64,000 nt of DNA from Hyphococcus aureus (GCF_042643165.1 NZ_JBHRSH010000001.1:310001-374000); one strand, 5' to 3'. Counted from the stretch's first letter, positions 8,670-18,244 are shown. The notes: a model not told the origin generated them from the sequence alone. Translations and numbers: made by a program.

Positions 8670-9446
8670 TTATCCATTCACGCGCCGGGTAAGACCGCCA
8701 TCGACGATCAGATTCTGACCCGTGACAAACTGGGCTCGCGGACTTGCTAAAAACAGAATGCAATTGGCGACTTCCTCGGTCGTCGCCATGCGTCCCATCG
8801 GATTTTCTGCAAGCATGTTTTCATAAAGCTCGGGCATTGCGGCTTTAAGGCCGTCCCATGCGCCTCCCGGCTCATAAACATTACCCGGCGAAACCATATT
8901 GATACGTACGCCGTCATGGGCGAGTTGCAGGGCCATGGTCTTGGTGTAATTCACGAGCGCCGCCTTCACGGCGCCATAAGGCTGCTCGCCGCCAAATGCT
9001 GCAATTGCCAATGGCGATGCTTCGCTCGAGGCTGTGCTGCCGATCAAAACCACAGATGCTGCATCCGACTTTTGCAGCCAGGGAAGGCACTGCCGGACAA
9101 GCCGGACAGAACTCATCACGTCAGCTTCAAAGCTCGCAGCCCAAGCTTCATCACCCGGCATCATCGACATGGCGCTGACTGTCGAGACCACGATATCGAC
9201 GCCGCCCCAGTCACGCTCGATTGCATCGAACGCATGGCTCATTTCTTCAGGTTTTGCGGCATCAGCCGTAAATGTCAGCACATCCACGGGCGACAATTCA
9301 CGCTGAACTTTTTCCAGATCTCCTGCCGATCTGCCGCAAATGGCAATCTGCGCGCCTTCTTCCGCAAAAGCTCGCGCCGCAGCCAGACCAATACCACGGC
9401 TGCCGCCGACTATCAGCACACGACGGTTTTTAAGCTGCAAGTCCAT
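8670..9446 (-). CDS. Short-chain dehydrogenase/reductase
   Basis: The 258-aa classical SDR has the NAD(P) loop GGSRGIG (about 14-20), an STVSAMS segment in place of the usual NNAG, catalytic Ser in IGSTAS (about 136) and YGAVK (Tyr about 156, Lys 160), ending with the typical FVTGQNLIVDGG. It should interconvert an alcohol and a ketone, plausibly a 3-hydroxyacyl-CoA or ring hydroxyl. It is the first gene of the leftward operon that includes the Rieske oxygenase, dehydrogenases and ligase. The 16-bp inverted repeat at 9516-9531 lies about 70 bp upstream. Confidence 0.9.
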   Translation of the reverse strand: MDLQLKNRRVLIVGGSRGIGLAAARAFAEEGAQIAICGRSAGDLEKVQRELSPVDVLTFTADAAKPEEMSHAFDAIERDWGGVDIVVSTVSAMSMMPGDEAWAASFEADVMSSVRLVRQCLPWLQKSDAASVVLIGSTASSEASPLAIAAFGGEQPYGAVKAALVNYTKTMALQLAHDGVRINMVSPGNVYEPGGAWDGLKAAMPELYENMLAENPMGRMATTEEVANCILFLASPRAQFVTGQNLIVDGGLTRRVNG

Positions 9447-9515
9447 GGGTTCACTCCCTGCACGACATTGACGCCTGCCGCCCTCCCGGCCATTTGATGC
9501 AGGAGTTTGTAAAAT

Positions 9516-9531
9516 TATACTTATTAGTATA
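9516..9531. promoter_or_regulatory. Putative TetR operator, site A
   Basis: TATACTTATTAGTATA is a perfect 6-4-6 inverted repeat about 70 bp upstream of the SDR that opens the leftward catabolic operon. The same pattern occurs at 11591, 18773, 20058 (degenerate) and 25035. Assignment to the TetR regulator at 20117-20752 is inference. Confidence 0.65.
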
Positions 9532-9603
9532 TTATCTTAACTGATGGTATGTCGCCGTCAAGGCCGCTGCGGCAGGCAAAGACTGCGACGAAATGGCGGG
9601 AAT

Positions 9604-9861
9604 TCAGGCGTTTTTTGCGCTTTCAGCAGAGCCCGCCCGCGCGCGTCGATTACGAAGCCAGCCTTTGATCAACATGCCCGGCATGGCGAGCAGAGTTTTC
9701 AGAGACAGCAACCGAAAACCTTCAGCCATATCTTCCGGTTTCACCATGATCGTCATGGCCATTGTCTTCATCATCTTGCCGCGGACCATGACTTTGCCGT
9801 CTGCGTGCTCAATCGACGTAACAGACATGACTTCAACGCCATCTTTTGAATAGAGCTTCAT
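9604..9861 (-). CDS. Small conserved hypothetical protein
   Basis: This 85-aa protein begins MKLYSKDGVEVMSVTSIE, has a Met-rich middle (KMMKTMAMTIM) and a basic tail (LRNRRARAG). It starts 9 bp after the flavoprotein stop with AGGAAGTC upstream, so it is translated from the same message. No catalytic motif is visible. Its position suggests an accessory role to the flavin enzyme or to CoA-ester handling, but I do not recognise a named family. It is followed by the promoter region of the SDR operon. Confidence 0.7.
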   Translation of the reverse strand: MKLYSKDGVEVMSVTSIEHADGKVMVRGKMMKTMAMTIMVKPEDMAEGFRLLSLKTLLAMPGMLIKGWLRNRRARAGSAESAKNA

Positions 9862-9870
9862 GACTTCCTG

Positions 9871-11445
9871 CTACCCGACGACTTTTTCAAAATCGAGACC
9901 CAACTCTTCCATAATGACTGGCATGGCCGCGCGCGCCGCACCGTTGACGCCGGGACCGGGATGCGTGCTGGCGCCGCACATATAGAGCTTGTTGACCGGG
10001 GTTTTATAGCCCCAACCGGCGATTGGCCGGTTGCCGAGGGACTGGTGGATAAAGCTGCCAATATGCATCAGGTCGCCTTTTGGCATCGCCCAGTTATATT
10101 GCTCCAGTTCATAGGGACTCTTCGCCCAGCTCGCGATAATGTTGTCATCGCCCATATTCGTGGTCTGGCGGCGGATCGCCTTCAAGCTATCCTGAATATA
10201 GTCTTCCTTGATGTTGTCCCATTCGGCGGGACCTTTGCCGCGCACATTATAGGGCGCGTAATTGTAGTTATAGAGGATGTGTTTGCCGTCTGGGGCGCGC
10301 GTCTGATCGAATACAGTGGGCACGATCAATAGGGGAATATCCGCTGTCGGCGCGCCCCGCCGCAAGTCATCGAAGACCTTCAGATAGTCGTCCATCTTTT
10401 TGGGAGAGAACTCGACAAAGGCCGCCGCCGTATCGTCGATATCAGCCTTGTATTTTGGTGCCTCATTCATGGCGAGTTCGATATGAAACGGAAAATATTC
10501 CGAATGTTCAGCGCGTTCCACACGCCGCCGATAAATCTCAGGCGCCGCCTCATCGCCGATCAATTCAGGCATCTGTTTTATGTTGAGCGCTGAAATGACC
10601 GCCTTGCGCGCCGTCAGCGTCTCGCCGTCATCGAGAACTACGCCATCGCAATCGCCGCCGGAAATGCTGAGGCGTTTTACAGTCGCAGAAGTGCGAACTT
10701 CGCCCCCAAGGTCTTCGAGACAGGCGCGGATTGCCTCGCTGATCGCGCCCGAGCCGCCTTCAGGCAGGCAAAGCCCGTATTTCCGCACCAGCGCAAAATA
10801 CCAGAACATGGCAATTCCCGACCCCTTCGTATGAGGCGAGATCATGCCTTCCGAGGTAACGCGAGACGATGCAATTCGCATTTCTTCGGATTCGAACCAG
10901 TCACAGGCGATGTCAAGCTGGCTGACGCTGAATGCGCGGAGAACCTCTTGTCCGAATTCGCTTTCTTCAAGCAGCATCGCCATGTGACCGGACGAAGGCG
11001 GCGGCGCAAACATGCCCATGGACATGAAATCGAATGCGCTGTCGACAAAATCGCAGAACTTCCGGAACGACTCCGCATCATGCTCCGAATATTGAGCGAT
11101 GCCTTCGCAGGTCCGGTCAAGATCGCGATAGAATGCGATATAGCTGTCATCGGGAAAGAGTACGGTCGTCGCTGTTTCGGGATAGAGATATTTCAACCCG
11201 TATTTTGAGATAAGGTTCAACTCGTCATTGGCGATGAGCGGATTAGGCTGGATCAGCATGTGGCCGATGGAACAAACGTCATGCCGGAAACCGGGGACCG
11301 TCAGCTCGCGCGTAACGGCGCCGCCGCCGACAAAGGGCTGGCGCTCTAATACGCAAACGCTCATGCCCGCTTTCGCCATATAGGCGCCCGCAAGCAAGCC
11401 GTTATGCCCGCCACCAAGAACGATCACATCGTAAGTTTTCGACAT
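9871..11445 (-). CDS. FAD-dependent phytoene-dehydrogenase-like oxidoreductase
   Basis: The 524-aa flavoprotein has the N-terminal Rossmann FAD motif VIVLGGGHNGLLAG (about 8-20), EGGxxSGA-like region LCLPEGGSGAISEAI (about 235), and a C-terminal FAD-closing segment YMCGASTHPGPGVNGAA. This is the amine-oxidase/phytoene-desaturase/PYROXD2 group, which dehydrogenates or isomerises hydrophobic substrates. The ATG at 11445 was chosen because GGGAGG lies just upstream and the glycine-rich loop then starts at residue 10. The longer frame to 11622 would cover the divergent promoter and site B. It may act on an isoprenoid or steroid-like intermediate (inference). Confidence 0.88.
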   Translation of the reverse strand: MSKTYDVIVLGGGHNGLLAGAYMAKAGMSVCVLERQPFVGGGAVTRELTVPGFRHDVCSIGHMLIQPNPLIANDELNLISKYGLKYLYPETATTVLFPDDSYIAFYRDLDRTCEGIAQYSEHDAESFRKFCDFVDSAFDFMSMGMFAPPPSSGHMAMLLEESEFGQEVLRAFSVSQLDIACDWFESEEMRIASSRVTSEGMISPHTKGSGIAMFWYFALVRKYGLCLPEGGSGAISEAIRACLEDLGGEVRTSATVKRLSISGGDCDGVVLDDGETLTARKAVISALNIKQMPELIGDEAAPEIYRRRVERAEHSEYFPFHIELAMNEAPKYKADIDDTAAAFVEFSPKKMDDYLKVFDDLRRGAPTADIPLLIVPTVFDQTRAPDGKHILYNYNYAPYNVRGKGPAEWDNIKEDYIQDSLKAIRRQTTNMGDDNIIASWAKSPYELEQYNWAMPKGDLMHIGSFIHQSLGNRPIAGWGYKTPVNKLYMCGASTHPGPGVNGAARAAMPVIMEELGLDFEKVVG

Positions 11446-11590
11446 AAGTCGCGCGCCTCCCAAACGCCATTCGCCAGCGCCCCCGGCGGCGTCATTGTCG
11501 GGCGCAATTGTCAACCATGATAGGGGCAATCGCCCGCCCCCAAATCTTGTTTTTATTGCTTGTTGCCTATCATTCTTTTTGGTATTTCTC

Positions 11591-11606
11591 AATACTATCA
11601 AGTATG
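11591..11606. promoter_or_regulatory. Putative TetR operator, site B
   Basis: AATACTATCAAGTATG matches the repeat at 9516 in ten core bases (ATACT-N4-AGTAT). It lies in the 259-bp divergent region between the flavoprotein (start 11445) and the SDR (start 11705), where it could control both. No further gene is seen in this gap. Confidence 0.55.
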
Positions 11607-11704
11607 TTTTATAGGAAAACAAGCTTCATGCTCTCTAAACCGGAGAAAGCGTTGCGGTTTTTCGCCCGGCGCTAGAGCGCCGGCCAAACAAAGGGGACAT
11701 AGAC

Positions 11705-12478
11705 ATGTCGTCAGGGAAGGAAAGATCCGCCGCCGTCATCACAGGCGCGGCGCGCGGCGTCGGCGCGGCAGCCGCCCGCCGTTTTTCTGACGCCGGTCAC
11801 GACGTCATTCTTCTTGATATTGATGACGCTGGCGTAGCCGTCGCTGAAGAAGTCGGCGGAACATTCTACAAACATAACGTCTCCAGCGCCGCGGACTGGG
11901 CTGCGTTGGAAAAGCAGATGAGAGACAAACACGCCCCGCTTCAATCCCTTGTCAATAATGCTGCGATCGAAGGCCGTTTTGATTTCGCTGACATTCCACT
12001 CGAAAAATGGAATCAGACTTTAAGCGTCAATCTGACCGGCGCCTTCCTTGGAAGCCAGTTCGGCGTGCGAATGATGCGCGCGCATAGCGTCGACCTGCCC
12101 TGCGCCATTGTCAATGTCGCTTCCATCGGCGCTCACATGACGCTGGCGACGGATGCGCCTTATTCGGCGTCAAAAGGCGGGCTCATCTCGCTCACCAAGT
12201 CCGTTGCGACTTATTGCGGACTGAAGCGGCTAGGCATTCGCTGCAATGTTATTTCCCCGGGCGCCATCAAAACCGAGATGATGGCGCAATTTATCGCAAC
12301 TTCGCCCGATCCCGCCGCGACAGAAAAAGCCCTCTCAGCTTTGCAGCCCGTCGGCTATATGGCGACCCCCGCAAATATCGCCAACCTGATCCACTATCTG
12401 ACGACAGAGCAATCCGAATTTGTCACCGGCGCTGAAATTGTCATCGATGGCGGCGCCATGTCCTCGGCAAATATGTAA
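11705..12478 (+). CDS. Short-chain dehydrogenase/reductase
   Basis: The 257-aa SDR shows GAARGVG (about 14-20), NNAA (about 85), catalytic Ser in NVASIG (about 139) and YSASK (about 154-158), ending FVTGAEIVIDGG. It is a NAD(P)-dependent alcohol/ketone oxidoreductase. The ATG follows AAAGGGGACATAGAC. It is the only rightward gene in this stretch and converges on the leftward SDR ending at 12488, with just 9 bp between stops. It is divergent from the flavoprotein and shares its operator-like site. Confidence 0.9.
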   Translation: MSSGKERSAAVITGAARGVGAAAARRFSDAGHDVILLDIDDAGVAVAEEVGGTFYKHNVSSAADWAALEKQMRDKHAPLQSLVNNAAIEGRFDFADIPLEKWNQTLSVNLTGAFLGSQFGVRMMRAHSVDLPCAIVNVASIGAHMTLATDAPYSASKGGLISLTKSVATYCGLKRLGIRCNVISPGAIKTEMMAQFIATSPDPAATEKALSALQPVGYMATPANIANLIHYLTTEQSEFVTGAEIVIDGGAMSSANM

Positions 12479-12487
12479 GAGCCGCCA

Positions 12488-13405
12488 TCAGAACGGATCA
12501 TAATTAAAGACGCTGGCCGACGAGCCAAGGTCAGTTGTAAAGGACGCAATCTTGGGAAACGCTTGGTCGATGAGGGAAGAAGGAGTCCAGCCTTCCGCCG
12601 CAGCGACCGACTGAACCGGCCTCGGCTGACTGAAGAGGACAACCTCATTGCCGCGCGCGGCAAAAATCTGCCCGGTAATCTGCGCCGCGCCGGGGGCCGC
12701 CAACGCTACGGTCAGTTGCGCCACCTGATCGGCGCGCATGCCCGTGCGAAACCGCTCCACACGTTGCGCCGAAGCTTCGTCCTTTACCGGAATACTCGCG
12801 ACCATCCGCGTCCAGGCGAAAGGCGCAATAATATTTGAGCGCACGTTTTTCGATTGTCCTTCCATGGCGATGATGCGCGACAGTCCCGCGACACCGAGTT
12901 TCGCCGCGCCGTAATTCGCCTGACCGATATTACCGATAAGACCAGTGGTCGACGTAAAGAGCACATAAGCGCCGTCCTGCTGATTTCGAAAATGCTCTAC
13001 CGTGGCGCGGCAGACATTGAAAGCACCGCGAAGATGCACCTCGATTACGGCGTCCCAGTCGTCTTCGGACATTTTGTGAAACATACCGTCGCGCAAAATG
13101 CCTGCCGGATTGATGACCGCATGAAGCCCGCCAAAGACGTCGAGCGCTTGCTCCACCATCTGCTTAACGGACGCCATGTCACTTATGGACTGGAGATTGG
13201 CGATCCCCTCCCCGCCGGCCTTGCAAATTTCCGCGGCAACTTCTTCCGCCGGATGCTCGCCGCCTGCATCCGCGCCCGTCAGTGAGGCGCCAAGATCGTT
13301 GACCACAACCTTTGCGCCTTCGCGCGCCGCGAGGAGTGCGCATTCTCGTCCGATCCCGCGCCCGCCGCCGGTAACGAGAACCACCTTGCCATCCAATACG
13401 CCCAT
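12488..13405 (-). CDS. SDR, 3-hydroxyacyl-CoA dehydrogenase of the 17-beta-HSD type 4 group
   Basis: The 305-aa SDR begins with the cofactor loop TGGGRGIG (about 12-19), then NDLGASLTG (about 37), NPAGILRD (about 101-108), Ser in TSTTG (about 151) and YGAAK (about 164-168). The long NDLGA insertion and the AGILRD box are characteristic of the dehydrogenase unit of peroxisomal multifunctional enzyme 2, which oxidises (R)-3-hydroxyacyl-CoA. That matches the MaoC hydratases elsewhere in the cluster. It is the last gene of the operon running leftward from the cupin at 18727, 16 bp after the enoyl-CoA hydratase. Confidence 0.88.
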   Translation of the reverse strand: MGVLDGKVVLVTGGGRGIGRECALLAAREGAKVVVNDLGASLTGADAGGEHPAEEVAAEICKAGGEGIANLQSISDMASVKQMVEQALDVFGGLHAVINPAGILRDGMFHKMSEDDWDAVIEVHLRGAFNVCRATVEHFRNQQDGAYVLFTSTTGLIGNIGQANYGAAKLGVAGLSRIIAMEGQSKNVRSNIIAPFAWTRMVASIPVKDEASAQRVERFRTGMRADQVAQLTVALAAPGAAQITGQIFAARGNEVVLFSQPRPVQSVAAAEGWTPSSLIDQAFPKIASFTTDLGSSASVFNYDPF

Positions 13406-13421
13406 GAGAGTCTCCCGAACT

Positions 13422-14213
13422 TTACCGGCCTGAAAATTTCGGCGCGCGCTTTTCCGTAAAAGCCGTCACGCCTTCCTGATAGTCCGCGCTTCGGCCAAGT
13501 CTTCCCTGATAATCGCGCTCACAATCTAGCTGCTCGTCAAGACTGCGGGTGACGCTTTCGCGCATCGCTTCACGCGTAGAAATGAGACCCAATGTCGGCG
13601 CCGCCGCAAGACGCGCAGCCAGGTCATCGATGGCGGCTTCAAAGGCGCCATCATCAACGGCGCGCCAGATCATGCCCCATGCTTCCGCCGTCTCCGCTGA
13701 AATGCTTTCACCGAGCATAGCGAGACCCATTGCGCGCGACATGCCGATCGTCCGGGGCAGCGTGAGCGTCGCGCCGCCATCAGGCACAAGCCCGATCTTG
13801 CCGAAAGAATAGGCGAACTTTGCAGATTTTTTTGCAACGACATAATCGCAAGCCAGCGGCAACGTTGCACCGAGCCCCGCCGCCACGCCATTGACGGCGC
13901 AGAGCACCGGCACAGGCATCGTCACAAGGCGGCGTATCAGCGGATTGCAGCGCTTTTCCAAAGACTCAGACAGATCCGGCGGCGGATCGCCAGGCGCGCG
14001 CTTGCGTTCGGAAAGATCCTGCCCCGCGCAAAACCCGCGGCCTGCACCTGTAACCACCAACACGCGCGCATTCGAGGCCGCCACCTCATCCAACGCAGCC
14101 GTCACTTCGCCAAACATTACTGCAGTGAATGCGTTCAGCCGATCCGGACGGTTGAATGTCAGTCGCGCGATGTCGCAATCTTTGGTGAGAATTATGGTCC
14201 TATAATCACTCAT
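13422..14213 (-). CDS. Enoyl-CoA hydratase/isomerase, PaaG-like
   Basis: The 263-aa crotonase-fold protein has the first oxyanion segment GAGRGFCAGQDL (about 62-73), the second VNGVAAGLGA (about 107-116) and FGKIGLVPDGGATLTLPR (about 135-152). The LVPDGG segment with Asp in the catalytic place resembles PaaG-type isomerases rather than classical hydratases with two Glu. The ATG at 14213 overlaps the upstream gene's stop by 8 bp. The longer frame from 14291 would overlap that gene by 86 bp. It should hydrate or isomerise an enoyl-CoA of the pathway. Confidence 0.88.
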   Translation of the reverse strand: MSDYRTIILTKDCDIARLTFNRPDRLNAFTAVMFGEVTAALDEVAASNARVLVVTGAGRGFCAGQDLSERKRAPGDPPPDLSESLEKRCNPLIRRLVTMPVPVLCAVNGVAAGLGATLPLACDYVVAKKSAKFAYSFGKIGLVPDGGATLTLPRTIGMSRAMGLAMLGESISAETAEAWGMIWRAVDDGAFEAAIDDLAARLAAAPTLGLISTREAMRESVTRSLDEQLDCERDYQGRLGRSADYQEGVTAFTEKRAPKFSGR

Positions 14214-14991
14214 GGCGAACCTGAACAACGCCGAGATAGTCAACAGACGCTTCGGCGTTTTCCCACAACGTGCGCGCGACCGGAAGTTCATGTTCTTCGT
14301 TGAGATGACCTATCAGTCCCGCACACCGGCTTAGGACGGAAAAGCCGCGCATGATGTGTACAGGGACGTCAATTTCGCACAGCAAAGCCGCAATCGCAGA
14401 CGTCGCATTGATGGTCAGATGCCTGCCGTAAACCTCGTCAACTTCCTTTGAAAACTGTTTGAGCGCGGCAATGTATTTGCCGGAATGGCCGGCCTCCGCC
14501 GCCACTTCAAACAAACGCGCCGGTCGCGGATCATCAGGTTTATGAAATGGATGGCCGAAGCCAGGCAACAGCAGCTTCTCCTTGCGGTGACGCTCGGCTT
14601 CGGCGCGTGCGGCCGCTTCTACGCCTTCCGGCGCCTCAACGATCCGCCGCAATAAATGCGCCGCAGCTTCGGTCGTTCCGACAAACTTGCCGCCAACGCC
14701 AAGAAGGCCTGCTGCGATCGCCGCTTGGGTTGCTTCGGGCGAAGACATCGCAATGAGTCTCGCGACGATGACGCTTGGGGTGAATCCATGCTCCATCAGC
14801 GTCACCAGCACAGCATCGAGGATTTTCACTTCACCTTCAGTCGGATGGCGTCCGAAAATCTGAAAGTAGAGCATCTGCGTAAAAGACACCTTCCCGATAA
14901 GGTCGTCCACAAGGTTCGCGTCACGCACATAGATCGCAGTTTCCGAGTGAGTCGCAATCCGGCTTTTGGGGCGTTCTTTTTCCTGTGCCAT
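14206..14991 (-). CDS. Citrate-synthase-fold protein, citryl-CoA-lyase type
   Basis: The 261-aa protein keeps only the catalytic core of the citrate synthase fold (full-length synthases exceed 400 aa). It shows PTEGEVKILDAVLVTLMEHG (about 50-69), GLLGVGGKFVG, and LPGFGHPFHKPDDPRP (about 142-157), which carries a catalytic His and the CoA-contacting DPR. Short forms of this kind are citryl-CoA lyases or related aldol-type CoA lyases. With the CoA transferase next door it may condense or split a hydroxy-dicarboxyl-CoA. The ATG at 14991 was preferred to a TTG at 15015. Confidence 0.8.
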   Translation of the reverse strand: MAQEKERPKSRIATHSETAIYVRDANLVDDLIGKVSFTQMLYFQIFGRHPTEGEVKILDAVLVTLMEHGFTPSVIVARLIAMSSPEATQAAIAAGLLGVGGKFVGTTEAAAHLLRRIVEAPEGVEAAARAEAERHRKEKLLLPGFGHPFHKPDDPRPARLFEVAAEAGHSGKYIAALKQFSKEVDEVYGRHLTINATSAIAALLCEIDVPVHIMRGFSVLSRCAGLIGHLNEEHELPVARTLWENAEASVDYLGVVQVRHE

Positions 14992-15038
14992 GTTTATGCT
15001 TTCTGTACTTCGCAACGCGAGTCACTTGGTGGCAAGTG

Positions 15039-16253
15039 TCAAATGACACCGTCTTTGCGTAGCTGCTCAATCTCGGATGGCGCCATGTCCAGAAGCTCGC
15101 CTAACAGGTCTTTCGTGTGCTGGCCCAGCAGTGGCGGCATCACTGGCCGCACGGCGCCGCTGCGAAACTTCAGCGGATTGCCAAGCAACATCATAGTCTC
15201 GCCATCCTGCGCCTTCACGGGAAAAGCCATCTCGCGCGCAACCGCCTGCGGTGATGAGACCGCTTCGCCGACGGAATTGAGCGGCGCCGCGGGCACCTTT
15301 TCTTTAACGAGGCGCGCCATCCAGTAATCGCGCGGTTGCATCGCCAACTGCATTTCTATCAACGCAACAAGCGCGTCCCGGTTTTTCACGCGGTCACGAT
15401 TAAGCGCGAAACGCGGATCGTCTATGAGCTCAGGCTTTTCAATCGCCGCGCAGAACCCTGGCCAGAAAGGATCGCCATAAACGGCTACGACGAGGGGGCC
15501 CGTTGCGGTTGGGAACGCCTGATAGGGCGCGACGTTGGGATGCGCGTCGCCCTCCGGCTGCGGCTCCTCACCCGAAAGCCAGAAAAAATGTGCGTGGTAA
15601 TTCACGAAACTCATCTGCACATCCATCATGGAAATATCGATGGCTTCGCCTTCGCCTGTCTGTGCGCGCCGGAAGAGCGCCGCAGAAATGGCCAGCGCCG
15701 CAAAAACACCGCCGCCAAGATCACCGATGGGCACGCCCATCTTGACCGGCTTTTCTCCCGGCCAACCGGTCAGGCTCATACAGCCGCCAACAGCCTGGGC
15801 AATGAGGTCATAAGCCGCCCAATCTTTCCACGGGCCGTTCTGGCCGAAGCCTGTTACAGACGCGAGAATGATTTTGGAATTGGCGTCACGCAACGTTTCA
15901 TAATCGAGACCAAGCCGCGACATGACGCCGGGACGCATGTTTTCAAGTACGACGTCGGACTTGCGTACTAGATCGAGAAAGACTTCGCGCCCTTTTTTTG
16001 CACGCAAGTCCAGCGTCAGGCTTTTCTTACATGCGTTGCCGCCAAGATAATGCGCCGACATGCCGTCTGCGCCGTATTTTGAAAGTCCGCGCATGGGGTC
16101 GCCCTTGCCCGGCTCCTCAACTTTGATCACATCGGCGCCGAGGTAACCAAGCAATTGACCAGCATAAGGCCCCGCCATGAAACGCGACAGGTCGAGAACA
16201 CGCACGCCCTGAAGCGGCCCGGCAAAGGCAGGTGATGAAACGTCAGCCGCCAT
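15039..16253 (-). CDS. Family III (CaiB/BaiF) CoA transferase
   Basis: The 404-aa protein starts with LQGVRVLDLSRFMAGPYAGQ (about 14-33), then LGADVIKVEEPGKGDPMRG (about 38-56), RAKKGREVFLDLV and the conserved Asp in IGDLGGG (about 173-179), which forms the acyl-enzyme anhydride. It moves CoA between carboxylic acids, typically from succinyl-CoA or acetyl-CoA. The start lies 2 bp after the ThDP enzyme's stop, so the two are coupled. With the CitE-like lyase and MaoC-like hydratase at 20934-22631 it would complete an itaconate/mesaconate-type lower pathway (inference). Confidence 0.92.
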   Translation of the reverse strand: MAADVSSPAFAGPLQGVRVLDLSRFMAGPYAGQLLGYLGADVIKVEEPGKGDPMRGLSKYGADGMSAHYLGGNACKKSLTLDLRAKKGREVFLDLVRKSDVVLENMRPGVMSRLGLDYETLRDANSKIILASVTGFGQNGPWKDWAAYDLIAQAVGGCMSLTGWPGEKPVKMGVPIGDLGGGVFAALAISAALFRRAQTGEGEAIDISMMDVQMSFVNYHAHFFWLSGEEPQPEGDAHPNVAPYQAFPTATGPLVVAVYGDPFWPGFCAAIEKPELIDDPRFALNRDRVKNRDALVALIEMQLAMQPRDYWMARLVKEKVPAAPLNSVGEAVSSPQAVAREMAFPVKAQDGETMMLLGNPLKFRSGAVRPVMPPLLGQHTKDLLGELLDMAPSEIEQLRKDGVI

Positions 16254-16255
16254 GA

Positions 16256-18148
16256 TCAGGCCTTGTCGTCGTCAAGTTTATCGAGCGGAAAGTCCGCCAT
16301 GCGCGCCAGATCTTCGAGGGGAATATCGATCCCGTTATCGACCCAGTATTTCTGTACGCGGCGCAGGGTTCGGGCTGATGCGTTACGTTTCAACACTTCT
16401 TTCGCCGCCGGCGGCAGGCGATCGAGGTCGCCGCGCGACCAGGCGTCGCCCCAGCAAATGCGCAGCCGCAAGGGATGAATATCGCGTGTGTCCGCCACCA
16501 CATGAACGAGCGATGGCTTGCCTGACGCAAAGGCGCGATCAAGAGCCGGTGTGATTTCGTCCGGTTCGACGCAATGTTCCGTATGGCAACCGAGTTCCTT
16601 GAACATCCGATCATAACGGATGTCATGCGTATTATCCCATGACCCCATTTCGGGATAAAACTCGTCATGACCGGCGGCGACTGTCGACCATGAGTTATTG
16701 TTCATAAGGACAATGACTGCCGGAAGATTGTAGCGGAGCAGCGTTTCCATATCCATGGCGCTGATGCCAAAGCCGCCATCGCCCATCAGGGCAAGGACTT
16801 GCCGGCCCGGACGCGCGATCTGCGCGCCGACGGCCATGCCGATGCCGTGCCCGACTGGCTGATGCAGGCCCGCATCGAGGATCTGACTTGCATATTTCGA
16901 TTCTAGCTTGTCGGTCAGAAAACTGGTCGCCGTGAAAGAATCGAAAATCACCGTCGACTGATCGTCAAGCACATCGGCGATGCTTGCGCCGAGCACATGG
17001 GGGTGAATAAGCTCACCTTTCCGCGCCCGCCAACTATCGACAGCTTCCCCCTGCCGCAATTTAAACTTCTCCCGCGCGGCGCCGAGCGTATTGAGCCATT
17101 CCTCCCGGGCAGGCGGGGTCGGCGACAAGGCTTTCGCCACAGTCAACATCTGACTCAATACCGGGCCGGCGGCGCCGACAACAGCGATCTCTGTAGGTAG
17201 TCCCGGCCAGACTTCATTGGCGCATTCGGCGATTTGAATATAGCGCACGTCGCGGCGCCATTCAGGCGGTTCGAACCATTCTTCCAGATAAGAGGCGCGC
17301 ATGCCGATGAGACAGATCACGTCCGCATTGCGGAACAGCGCACCACGATAGCCACCGGTAAAGGCAAGCGAATGATTTTCTGCAACGGCGCCACGCGCCG
17401 TGCGCCGTGTGTGGACGGGAATTGCGAGCTGCTCGGCAACATCCTTTAAGGCTTTCATGCCGTCGGACCAGTAAACGCCATCGCCGGCAATCAACAGCGG
17501 GCGTTTCGCATCACGGAGCATCGCGACAACACGTTCAATTTCCTGCGGATCGCCGAATGGAAGGCTTGGCGACGGCGTCTTCGCGGCGGGCTCATATTTC
17601 AACTGACGGTCAGGTCCTTTGGCGTTGAGCGCGTTGCGCGGAAATTCGAGCACCACCGGCCCCGGCGGATACTGAACGGATTCCGTCAGCGCCTTTTTCG
17701 TCCAGTATGCGTGCATGTTCCAGTCAAGGCAGCGATGCGTCCATTTTGAAAACGGCTTCAGCACATCTGCTGCATACCCTTCCTGGATCGTATTCACGCC
17801 GTCGCCCGTCGTTCCATGCTGTCCATTCAACAGCACGACAGGACTAAGCGCGCTCTGCGCCTGCGCTATAGGGGAAACGAGGTTAGTGAATCCCGGCGCC
17901 GAAGAGCTGAAGCAAATCCCCGGCTTCTTCAAGCATCTTGCATATGCGTCGGCTGCAAATCCCGCCGATTGTTCATGGCGAAAATGATACATTTTCACGC
18001 CGCGCTGCGAGGCCGCTTCAATAGCGAGCCCGATCGAGCCGTAAATACCGAAAGTCGCTTCGACGCCGGCCTCTTTCAGCGTTCGCCCGATAACCTCGCC
18101 ACCGAAAGTTTCATTGCTTTCCGCCGGCTTTTTACTTTCCTTGCTCAC
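16256..18148 (-). CDS. Thiamine-diphosphate-dependent enzyme (acetolactate synthase/2-hydroxyacyl-CoA lyase superfamily)
   Basis: The 630-aa protein has the three-domain ThDP layout. The Pyr domain carries FRHEQSAGFAADAYAR (about 57-72) with the cofactor-activating Glu. The central Rossmann domain has PLLIAGDGVYWSD (about 218-230). The PP domain has the Mg/ThDP motif LMGDGGFGISAMDMETLL followed by LMNNNSW (about 455-485). Members cleave or ligate 2-oxo acids or 2-hydroxyacyl-CoAs. It is longer than typical acetolactate synthase because of a C-terminal extension after about 560. The start is GTG with a GGGAG site. Substrate unknown; a role in one-carbon shortening of an alpha-hydroxyacyl-CoA is possible. 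Confidence 0.85.
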   Translation of the reverse strand: MSKESKKPAESNETFGGEVIGRTLKEAGVEATFGIYGSIGLAIEAASQRGVKMYHFRHEQSAGFAADAYARCLKKPGICFSSSAPGFTNLVSPIAQAQSALSPVVLLNGQHGTTGDGVNTIQEGYAADVLKPFSKWTHRCLDWNMHAYWTKKALTESVQYPPGPVVLEFPRNALNAKGPDRQLKYEPAAKTPSPSLPFGDPQEIERVVAMLRDAKRPLLIAGDGVYWSDGMKALKDVAEQLAIPVHTRRTARGAVAENHSLAFTGGYRGALFRNADVICLIGMRASYLEEWFEPPEWRRDVRYIQIAECANEVWPGLPTEIAVVGAAGPVLSQMLTVAKALSPTPPAREEWLNTLGAAREKFKLRQGEAVDSWRARKGELIHPHVLGASIADVLDDQSTVIFDSFTATSFLTDKLESKYASQILDAGLHQPVGHGIGMAVGAQIARPGRQVLALMGDGGFGISAMDMETLLRYNLPAVIVLMNNNSWSTVAAGHDEFYPEMGSWDNTHDIRYDRMFKELGCHTEHCVEPDEITPALDRAFASGKPSLVHVVADTRDIHPLRLRICWGDAWSRGDLDRLPPAAKEVLKRNASARTLRRVQKYWVDNGIDIPLEDLARMADFPLDKLDDDKA

Positions 18149-18244
18149 GCCCTAGCTCCCGAACGGCTGCATCCCGCAGCCTTTGCAATACTGATGGCAA
18201 GACAAACCCAACACCAAAAAGGCGTTGCAAGAATAATCCTCTGG